A DNA stretch of 64,000 nt, taken from contig JACAXG010000013.1 of assembly GCA_018881555.1 (NCBI GenBank), positions 8,656,191 through 8,720,190 on the forward strand, written 5' to 3'. Below the pieces are notes generated by a model that made no database searches, was not told the DNA's origin, and was given only the letters and a program-made list of their open reading frames with translations. Source of the DNA: Amblyornis subalaris (Eukaryota; Chordata; Aves; Passeriformes; Ptilonorhynchidae). This document shows positions 53,243 to 64,000 of the stretch, in pieces. Numbering within the stretch: the first letter of the stretch is position 1; the number at the start of each line of letters is the position of its first letter. The position numbers were made by a program, and so were the translations under genes.

Positions 53243-53377
53243 AATCACAGAATCATGGAATGGTCTGGNTTGGAAGAGACCTGAAAGCTCGTCTCGTTCC
53301 AAGTCCCCTGCCGTGGCCAGGGACACCTTCTACTAGACCAGGTTGCTCAAAANCCTGTCCAGCCTGGCCCTGAACTC
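53243..53377 (-). mobile_element. CR1 LINE 3'-end fragment
   Basis: The + strand reads 'aatcacagaatcatggaatg', 'ccagggacaccttctactag' and 'ttgctcaaaancctgtccag'. About 135 bp of antisense tail. Confidence 0.92.
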
Positions 53378-56300
53378 TTAATCTTTCTAATCAATGCAGC
53401 AAACATATTAATTTTCTGCTAACATTGTGCTGTTTCTTGTCCAGCTGGTTGTGGGGACCTGCTAAACAGCTCACAAATGCAGAGTGAGGTGTCATGCCAG
53501 TGGGAACTGTACAAATTTACATTTGTGTCTATATTTGCTGCACAGGAGTAATAAAATGCCTTCAATATGCAGTACCTATCATAGATAACTTTAGATTAAT
53601 ATTTGATAAAAAGCAATTTTATGAATCACCTCTTTAACAGGTCTTTCAAGATGAGAACAATCAAGCAAATTGTGCATGGTAGAGTTTCATGGCAAGGACC
53701 TAAATATATATGGTCTCATGTCTGGGTTGGTGTTTCTTCCTCAGTAATCTCTGTATATGCTTTACATGGTTTGGATCTTTTGATCTGTACATGTCTTNTG
53801 TCTCTTTTTTCCTGTTAGTACCCTCATAGACCATAATACCATCCAAAAATAATANTTGATGAAACTTTTGATCTCATAGTGGTTAGGTGGATTTCAAATG
53901 GGGAAAAATTAGGCTAATTACANTAAGAATAGCATAGTTACTTCTGATTTTCAAATGCCTTTTCATGGNATGACCTCTAATGGTTTTCAGAGTTCCAACA
54001 GACAGAAAGTAACATTAATTCCCNTTTTCACATGTAAAAATTGATACAGAAAATTTTTCTATAATATTGAGTGCTTCCTTGGTGTTGTTTGAAGAATAAC
54101 TGCTTGCTGTTATCGAGCTTCTGTTGAGCAATTACAATTTGTTTTCATTTGCTATTAAACTGCAGACACAGATTAAGCAGTTCCCTTCATTCTGGTGTTC
54201 TCAGTATAACTATTTATCACAACCCTNCTCTCCAGAGTAGATTTTCCTTTCCTTTTGGTGTTATTCCTGTTTTTTAAACTCTCTGAATCTTCCTGAAATA
54301 ACATGGCTATCTGGGAAATCTTGCCAGTTTNTGTTGGAGGAGGTTTTCCATGTCATCCTGCCTTTCGTTTCATGTAGAACATCTAAATTGGTGAAAATGA
54401 TTGATCTTCTGTCCTCCTCTTCCAGGGCTGATGTGTCCCTCTCCATCCTGCTCCCAGATGTGCACACACACACAGAGTTGTCTCCTGGACCTTGAAAGAA
54501 AATAGTTTGCATCTGTAGCAAAGTCATATGCTTGAAACACATCTTACTCTCTCGGTTGTTCTCCAGGACAAGTCACCATTTTTGCTTTATAAAAATAAAT
54601 AAATTATAACAACAAAGGCTAGTAAGAGACAATGAAATTGCTGTTGCCGTGCCCAGGTGATTTACCACGGCTTCTCTGTCTCTCCACTCTCATATCAGGC
54701 ATGCAGTGAAAAACCCAGAAACTCTTGGAGCAGACTATTATGAGATTCCTGCTTTATGTTTCCTTTCTTATTTTCTTGTGGCAGTAACAACGTAGGCAGC
54801 ACACGATTCCCTCACTGAATGTAAGGCCAGGTTCATGCAGCTCAGCTTTGGTTGCTTCCAACCATGAGTTGCTCAAGAATCTACGTAAGATATGCTGGGT
54901 AAGGAAGGTATAGGGAGCTGTGCTGCAACATCTGACTTTGTGTTCTCAGCAAAATTGAAGTTGCAGTCAGTGAAGTGCTTGGGAAGTGTGTGGTCGTGTA
55001 TAATCTGTGTGTGTGAATAGATGTATGTAAATACATACTNGAACTACACATCTGTGTGTATCACTGGCACAGAGGGTTTGATTTTACTTGTATTTTAATA
55101 CAACATTTGTGAGGTGCAGCATTGCCTTGGAAGGAGTTGGTGCAGAAGCTTCCAGTTTCAGTTATGATATATATAATTAAAGTTTCTAGTTTTGGCTCCA
55201 GCCCTGACATAATGTCTAAACTTCTTCCTTCAGCAGTAAACCTGGATGCCCAGCTGCCTGCTGGAGCTCNCTGTTATTTGAGAGTAAACTTGCTTTTTAC
55301 ATGTAAATGTAGTCATTTCCACTTCTGCTGTGTATAAGCCACTTTTTGTGAGGAGTGATATGAGAGAGCTGTTCAGTTTTTAGTTTTGTTTTTAGTGGTG
55401 GTTCGTCTGGTTGGTCCCAAATGAAACCAGTGCTTGTTCTGAACCCAGCCTTCCCTTGAATGCCTTGGGGGTTTTGATGAGGTAAGGAATAGGATTGTGT
55501 TTGGGAGTGAAAAAAAAAANCCTGTGAGCCTTAGTCTGATCTGTAACACGCTTAGTGATGTGCGAAAGGTAGGTGAGGTCTCTGTCTCTAAGAATTAATG
55601 AGCAGTCAGAGGATGTGCGTTCTCCAATGCAGCAGGAACATCTTAATTTCCTGATTAAAGTCTTGCTTAGAGATGCAGGCAGCCTATTAATAAGCCTTAT
55701 GAAATTCCTGGACTCAATTACTTTCTACCTGCACCAAGCTCTTGTCAGTTTTCCACTGGAATTCCAAATTTCTCAAGGGCAACCAGGAACTAATTTGAGA
55801 AGTCAAGTGTGTTCATGGGTGTCNGAGACTGGGCTTCCTCTCTCCATCTTTCAAGCCTTAATACAATGTAACACCTCAGACTCTAGCCATGTTGCATAAA
55901 GTTAATTAGTGTTGAAAAGCGGCTTGTTTTCCAAGATTATAAATTTTTAACCTAAATAAATNACTTTCTTTGCAACTAATAAATTGAATAAATTATGCCT
56001 TTTCCATGCAGTACAGTGAGGCTCATAAATACTGTGTGCAGTTAGTTGGTAGTTTCACTTGATTACCTTTCCCATTTCTGTTTTTAATAGTCCTCGTCAG
56101 AGTGAGGAATTCAGTCACTTTTAGTAATGTGTCCAAAAAAAGCAGAGAGAGGCAGGTTTNGCCCTGCTGAGTTGCACAACAGTGTCCAGCCCAGGGGATC
56201 CACCTGGATGCAATCAAGAAAANTCCTTTTCTATGGTGCTGCTCCAGATTAATTAGTTGCTTGCATAAAGGCAACAGTGCTTTTACAGTCAAATACTTTC

Positions 56301-58970
56301 TTTCCTCTCCGTTGACACTGCTCTGTTCTGCTTCACACCCTGTTGCTGTCCTTGCTGGGCAGAGGGTCCATCAGTACAGCTCAGTGAGCTTGTGNGGAGC
56401 TTTAGTTCTTCAAAGGATCATGCAAATAATAATTGAATTAAAGACCTGCTGTCAACATTAAGAGATTCTGGCAAAGACATCCCATGTTAGCACTCTGCTT
56501 GCAGGCACACAGATTTCAGAGGACTTGGACTAGTAGAAGCACATCAGGATTCCCAAATACTTGAATACTTCCTTTCTGGCTGTTTGCAGGGTATCCTTCT
56601 TATCCCCTGACCAAACTAAGCTGCTTAACCAGGAGTTGTCCATCTGGGAACACAGAACAAATTAAACTCTGAACAAAATGAATGAGGCATAAATATAGCC
56701 AGGCTTTCTGGGGTTTTTCCATAGTAACCAGGGGAGATGGAGGAAAGATTAAGTATTTTATTTTTTTTATAAGCTGGTGCTTAACCAAATCTTAGATGTA
56801 TCATTAAAAAACTTTAAAATTCCATTCTAATAAAAATAATGTTGGTCTTCAGTAATGCGAACTTTATATTAAAAATCAAAATATCAAAAAAACTTGAGGC
56901 TCTTAAGGGAGTTTTTGCTGCTGTCAGGGCAGAGTGCAGCTGTCACCTGCCCAGATGTGACCTGGTGCATTAAATCAGAGCAGCCCACCTTGGATGAGGA
57001 GGCAGCAATAACCTTCAGTGAGATGCANGACACAGTCCTTGGCTGGTGCCAGCTCTGAGAGATCAATTTTTAGTGATCAAAGCAGCCCACGAAGGTCTTT
57101 GCTGTAGTTGCAGCTGAATTACATTTATATAGACAATAATAGCTCCTGAATCTTGATTTTTGAATACATTTAATATCAACAACAGCCTCCAAATCATGTC
57201 TTTTGAGGCNCATTCTGATGGATAAGCCACGTGCCTGTACGGATGCAGGTCCTGGCACTGACAGGAAGAGGATGCTTGGCCAGAGCTTCCTCAAGTCCTC
57301 ATCCTTTGGGCTGCTCTTATTTACAGCAGGCACTAATAAATAATATGGCCTTGACAGTGAAGTCTCCCTGAGGTCACAAAATTTGCATTTCTGAGGATAA
57401 TTTGCAAAAATTCTGGAGCAATTAGTAAAGTAAGTAAAGAATAGTCAGATCTTCCTTGCATGGACTGTGTTTTTTGCACTGCTCAGAGATGCTTTGACCT
57501 TCTAGTTTATTACAAGTCAGGAAAAGTCAATATTTCTTAGCTTGCCAAGTTGGAGGAATTTTAATGAGTTATTGAGTCAAACAGTTAATCCTCCAATAAC
57601 AGACTTTTTTCCTTTTCAGATTTACAGTGATAAAAACAAAGGCTTAATGGGGCCCAGGAAAAATGGGGTTTTGTTAGAAACTCTTGCTTGTCTTTGTGCC
57701 CATGCTTTAACCCCTTGACCCATGAGTAGATGAAACAGTGGGACATTTTTTATTGGCATGGAATGCTGAGCAGGCAGCGGCTGTGTTGATGTTAGCAGGG
57801 AATATGACATGATAAAAAGGATTGGTAGGTTGAAGAATTTGGTGCTGATGCTCCTCCATGTCTCTGTTGCATGAGATGGGGGGCTCTGGATGAGAGCTGG
57901 TGTGTGCTCCTAGGCTGAACTGTTTGGCTGCTGGAAAAATCTTTGAAGAGAAGAGCCCTGGGTGCACTTCAGAGCATGTTGTGGTGCTCCAGCTGCTGCA
58001 GGATGTGTTCCATTGGATGCTGCAGCACATCTAGAGTAGTGCTTCCACTTGAACGTCCTCTGAAAGCTGGCACACGCCAAAACCTCGCCAAGAGCCAAAC
58101 CTGGATGTGGTAAATGTAGAGAAAAGAGATTTGCTTCCAAACCATCCTGCTGGTCCAGACTGAGTCCCTGGCACAGGGATAGACAGANTCTGTGGCTGTT
58201 GGAAGGCTGTGCAAGGCTGGCAGTGGGTTTTGCCCTAGGAAATGCTTATTCCTGCTGTAATTATGCCTTTTGCAACATCCATTTGTGATGCTCAACTTGG
58301 TGTACTCCAATTAGCATAGAATAATCTAATTTCCTGAAACTCTCTTTGTTGAGTATAATGCTAATTATTGCTCTGAGTAGTTGCTTGTTTGGAAGTGCCC
58401 TGTCCTGTGTGAATTATAGTAATGTTCTCTGTAAGCCTTTAAGTGAGGAGACTTCATAAGCAGAAAATGTTATAGCACAAGGGCAGCTTCCTTGCCCTTT
58501 TAATATTATCAAACAGCAGTGCAGTAATATTCAGAACATCATATCCAGTGAATTGTTAAAACTAGCAGAAAATTATTTTTCACTACATGTCATTACTCAG
58601 AGTGTAGGGATAGATACTGATGGTTGCTTTTACAACTACAAGCATTTTCCCATAACATTCCCTTCAGTAATCGTCTTTCTTGGGAGTTATTTTTCCAAAA
58701 GCTCTCAGCAATTGTCTGTCTGAGCTTTCCTTGAAACATGTGTGAATTTTAGCCTGGGGGATATTTTGCTTCTGGGTGGGAGTTGGACTCTGCAGACAGA
58801 AGCTGAGTGCTGGCACTTAGGGCACTCGGCNGAGTTTTGTGGCAGGAGGAGTGTAGGTTTTCAGAATTGCTTTCTGAATGTAACTCACGGTCGAAGTGTG
58901 GGCACTGAGAGGCTCTCACTGGGTTTTATTCTAGGCTCTAGTTTTGTGAAGAGCTAAAAGACCAAAGGGC
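53378..58970. other. Gene-free stretch upstream of the exon pocket
   Basis: AT-rich with many isolated Ns and a (CA)6 run at 54463-54474. No exon, RNA gene or mobile element recognised. Confidence 0.45.
54463..54474. repeat. (CA)6 microsatellite
   Basis: Six CA units. Confidence 0.85.
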
Positions 58971-58971
58971 C

Positions 58972-59525
<554 letters not shown>

Positions 59526-60541
59526 TGAACGGTATGTTTTATTTCTAAGAGCTAAATTTTTTCAGGGATGATTTATTCTGGGACAGCAGAGAACATACAC
59601 AATGTTTTATGCGGCTATTAAGCCCCTGAGTGCCATCACCATGCAAAATGTAATCGTGCTGGGAACTGGTAAATAATTAACATCACTGTATGCATTGTGT
59701 GCACTGTAGTTGTGCTGCTCAGTGCTTTCAGCTGCCAGTGTAATAACTTTTTACAATCCAATTCATTTGAAAAGNCTTTGAACAAGACAAAGACGTTAAG
59801 AAAAAGTAGATGGTATAAACAAAAGTTTGTTGCAAGATTGAGAAACAAAAACCGAGTTAGGCAAATGACATAGGCAAAGGAAAGGAGCTGTTTAAATGAA
59901 ATAAGAAGAGCGGGGACAGAGTTTTAAATAACTTTAAAGACAGTTCTGGTTACCAGTGGGATGCATACATCTGGAGCTCTTTTACTGGTTCAATAGCAAA
60001 TTTCATTATCATTATTGCACCAAATCCAGCCCTGTGTCTTTGCTGTTAATATTTTGTGTGCCATGTACCATCCTGTCATCAAGGGAGACTGCAGGAGCGT
60101 GTGATAAAATGCCAGGGAATGGAAGAAGTTGTAAATTATTTTACTTCTAATGAGAGATCTCATAAAGGCCTCACTAGAGTATATTGTGAAAGCTCATTGT
60201 CAAATATGACTGCATATACCTACAGGAAGAGATTNGAGTGGGTTGTTGCAAATATATCCAGTGACATTTACGTGATCAAATACAAAAATAATTCCTTTAT
60301 CTTCTGCTCACTTGAGCCCTCAAGGAGATTGGCTGTATACAGAGCTATCCATCATGAGTTCTTGTTTACTAACATGATGCTAGAAGAGCCTGTTTCAGAA
60401 GCAGGAGCCTGTTTGAAGGGTCTTATTAATATATCCTCGTGATACCCTTTGGAGATAGAAAAGCATTGCCATTCTTGTGTCTTGAAGGAGACTTGGAGAC
60501 TGTGACCAGCCCCAGATTTTTCCAGAGGTAGNTAGGCACTG

Positions 60542-60581
60542 CTTTGCATTGCAAAGTGCAATTTGCAGTGCATTGCAAAGT
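60542..60581. repeat. Repeated GCATTGCAAAGT dyad
   Basis: GCATTGCAAAGT occurs at 60546-60557 and 60570-60581, a 24-base period. The first copy lies in CTTTGCATTGCAAAG, which is palindromic apart from its centre. Confidence 0.85.
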
Positions 60582-61690
60582 CTCATTTGTTTTGGAGGTC
60601 TGGCAGGGGACAGCAGAGCTGGTCAGAGCCTTGACTCTGTGAACACCAGCAGAGCTGGGTTAGTTTGTCACAGGCAGCCACTAAATTTACCAAAGCAGGT
60701 GATTAGGTGTGGGATCAATAGACCTTGTACGAAGTTAATCATGGAAAGGGGTCACCTAAAGGCATATTTGAAGGGAGAGCACATGAGCATATCAAAGCAA
60801 AGAGGGATTTTTTGCTTGTCACNTTGAAAAGGAGACTTGTGCCTTGCTCTGACTGCTGGTGCTTCTGCCTCTGGGTGTCAAGTCAGATCAGGGTATGGAT
60901 CAGGCTGGAAACTNTGTCCATCGCTGAGTAAGATGCAGGTGGGCCTCTGCAGTGTGAGAAACCTTGCAAAGAAAGGGGAAGTCTTAATTTCAGAGATGCT
61001 CAGCAACNCCCCACTGGATTCCCCAACTACCAAAAAGTGTCTTCATTCTTGACATGACCCACCTTTTTACCACAGCGCTTCTGGCCTGGATTTTCATTCG
61101 TTCCTTATCACATGTAGTGTTAAAGAAAATGAGTTCTTATTGCAGTAATCAGCCTCTGCAGGGGCTGTATTATACCTAATGATACAATGTCACNCTTGAG
61201 TACTTCCCTGAACACACCATGAAATGATGGCAGAAAGTAGGAGTTTTGTGTCCCAGTTTAAAGTAACCCTCAAACTCTTGCCAGGGAGCACTGCTCAAAT
61301 CTGCTTTTCAGCAGAATAACAGCTTTATGGAAGGGAAGAAAGAAACAAGTTCACTTCTCTTCCCACGTGAATAAATAAAAATGTACTTCACACCTCTGTC
61401 TGGAGAGATAACATACAGAAAAAAGTTTACCTTAAGGGGGGAGTAATCCCACATGACAGGACTCCATAGAAATATTAGGCTTCCGCCTTTTTTTCTGCCG
61501 TGCAGTTCCTGGGTAACTTTCTGTGTGTTGCTCTGTTTATTGGTACTTTAGTCTNCTATTTCTAAATCAAGAATGATAGTGGTTTCTTTTAAATTGAAAT
61601 TTTCAGTAAACAACTAAGGTACAGTTTTTAAGCGCCATTAGAAGTTTAACGTGAAGTGTAAGACTTTGAAGAAAAATCTTAAAGTTGCAA

Positions 61691-61797
61691 AATCACAGAA
61701 TCCCAGAATGGTTTGGGTTGGAAGGGACCTTAACAAGCCTCCTGTCCAACCCCCNTGCCNTGGGCAGGAACACCTTCCACTAGANCAGGTTGCTCAG
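61691..61797 (-). mobile_element. CR1 LINE 3'-end fragment
   Basis: The + strand reads 'aatcacagaatcccagaatg', 'gtttgggttggaagggacct' and 'ggaacaccttccactagan'. About 107 bp, then unrelated sequence; strongly 5'-truncated. Confidence 0.94.
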
Positions 61798-64000
61798 GTG
61801 TGCATCTGGCAGCAGGCACGTGTTTTCTGTTTGTTTTCTATCAAGTAGATAATTTAATTATTTGACTACAGTCAGACTGATGAGTGGGCTGCTTCATGGT
61901 TTTTTGTCCCAGTTGACTTGTTCAATTAAGACTTGAATTCCTGTGTGGAGCTGAGGGACACTGCAGATTGCATGTGTGTGTGCTCTGCCAGCTTGCCCAG
62001 GTATCAGTGACAAACTGAATGGACTTAAGGTATGACAGATCAAATACCCTGATTCTACTTTGGCTGAGCTGGGTCTATTCACAGTAAACTGATAATAAAG
62101 CAAACAGCAGAGATTTGTTTTCTNTTGTGTATTTTGGGAAAGGATTTTTTGGTCTTTTAGCATATTTATCAGATGTGAAGTGCCTTGTAAACACTGGTGG
62201 ATAGCAGATACTCCTGNGTGAGTAGAAGCATTGCTTCTTTTGGGCTACCTCAGTACATTGCATTCTGTACCAGCAATAGTATTAGGAGGAGCAGAAGAGA
62301 ATTTGTCTGGGGGAAAATAACTGATTTCTCCTTGGCCCAGCCTGGAATGAAATGGCTCCTTGGAATCTTCAGAGTCCAAAACCTTGANAAATCTTGTGGA
62401 AATGTGGGAGAAGCAATGAGAGATCCCAGCAGAAGTGATCTCCATGGGCTTTATTCTGCAGCCTCTGTTGCAGCACAGTTCCCCATACATGAAACTATAA
62501 ATGCAATCCCTTTTCCTCAGCTGACAAAGCAAATGGTAAATAGGTGGAAAACCTCACTTGGGAGTTTGAAGTCACAAGGGAGATACTGTGAAGCAGAAGT
62601 CTTACATCCAGACATCTCGGGAGAAATGTCAGTCCCACTCATAGCTGTTCACATTCTCCTTGATCTGGTTGTCTTTCCTGGTGTGAAATACAGTTTGGTT
62701 TTCTCGTAGGAAAATGTTCTATTTAGGACTTCTCTNCTATGTGGCAGATTTTTTTCATTTTTGTATTTTCACTGTTTCGCGAGTTTCCATAGTCATTTGA
62801 TTGGAGTGTTGGTGATTTTTACTGGGTAAGAAAATACATGAGGATAAAGTGCTTTTACTCTGTGGCAAAGTGGGAAGGAAAGAAGTATTTCTTCCCCCAA
62901 AGCACTCCCAATACCCTTGAAGTCTGGAAAGATAGTTGTGCTCATAATGACAATTGTCCCACAGATGTCCAGAATGAGCAGCAGGCCTGGAAATGTTCCT
63001 ATTTGAATAAATGCCTTGGATAATGAGGTTATACCATTTCAGCATAATGTTTTGGTCTGTGCTTTGCTTTTCCGTAGCAGTAGTACCCTTTTTTCCACTT
63101 CTGTTCATTTTTCTTCCCTTTTGACTGTTTATACCCACTCTGTCTCTTCCCTCACTTTTCTTTCATCATTTTTGGCCACCCAAAGCTGCATAGGCAACGT
63201 TCAATAGTTTTTCTTCCCTTACCTCCTTCCTTCCTCCGGAAACATCAGAGCAATGCACTCCCTAGCAGTTTNCATACATTAGAGAAATTCTGTTTAGAGC
63301 TGTGCTTTTCCATTTTCAGGATTTAGGAGTAATTTTTCCCTTTCTTTCTTTCCCTTNCTGCTTTTTTCTGCCTGATCAGCAATCTCAAGGCTCCTCTGCA
63401 TCAGCCAAGCCCCTGCTAGAGGAAGGCAGCCACGTTGCTTGCCCAAGCTCATTCCTTATTTTCTGTGGTTCTGACATCCTCCCTTTATCCAGGTGGATTG
63501 GGTTTTTTATAAAAAGCTGAGCTTTTCTTGCCAGGCTGTACAGCAGCTTTGTGCTGCAGCTGGTCAGATTGGGTTTGTGCTCTGGCATGAATTCAATCCA
63601 ACTTAGTTGACCAAATTCTTGAACTTCCNATTATGTAAATGCACTGTACCTGTGCTGATTACTTAATTCATTTTTTTTGTCCATTCAGTTCAACTTGTAC
63701 TAAAGCTCTAATTTTATGAAATCTGACAGAATTTTATGCAGAGAGATGGTGTGCTGTAAAAGCGCGTTCGTGTCTGCTATTCTAGTCCCATTCTCCTCCT
63801 TCCTCCCTTCTCTGCTGAAATGTCAGTACTAATTTTTCAATAATTTGGTCACTCTGCTTAAAATATATATAGAGGTTTGTTGGTTTTTTTTTTAAGCAAA
63901 TATCTGACAGTAGTTTTCCTCCTTATACAAGGTCAATTCTTGCCCCATAATAAATCATAATTTTGTACAGATTTTGTACAGAATTTTGAAATAAATCTCT
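61798..64000. other. Gene-free stretch to the window end
   Basis: AT-rich intronic sequence with no repeat or exon recognised. Confidence 0.45.

Noticed and set aside
62197..62709. 170-codon + strand open frame
   Set aside because: No domain, two ambiguous codons, no splice context, and it does not resemble the next expected FSTL4 exon.

Overview
This is a vertebrate, almost certainly avian, nuclear genome window. The evidence is 18 short 3'-end fragments of CR1 LINEs, the dominant bird retroposon, scattered on both strands (nine each way). I saw no Alu, L1 or other mammalian repeats. Long reading frames are scarce and unconvincing, the base composition is AT-leaning with CpG depletion, and there is one clean spliced exon with GT/AG borders. 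The species cannot be named from this sequence.

Layout: positions 1-59208 contain no exon I can support. This is most simply the inside of one very long intron, or the 5' flank, of the gene whose exon lies at 59209-59457 on the + strand. That exon encodes a complete ten-cysteine follistatin/Kazal domain and best matches follistatin-like 4 (FSTL4), with FSTL5 as the second choice. The neighbouring FSTL4 exons (signal peptide upstream, EF-hand region downstream) are not visible, so only one piece of the gene is here. Positions 59458-64000 are the following intron.

The non-coding sequence holds CR1 fragments of two 3'-end types, one possible ancient MIR fragment (about 24147-24225), simple repeats (notably a 22-base C tract at 41118-41139 and an exact 23-bp tandem duplication at 7109-7154), several short perfect inverted repeats, and small CpG-rich pockets. 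One of these pockets surrounds the exon. Isolated single-base Ns occur throughout, typical of ambiguous calls in a draft assembly.

I found no convincing undescribed system. The most notable signals are an abrupt GC3 switch inside the FSTL4-like exon, the CpG pocket around it, and two opposite-oriented CR1 copies that share sequence 5' of the familiar CR1 3' end. No operons, RNA genes, CRISPR arrays or endogenous retroviruses were recognised.
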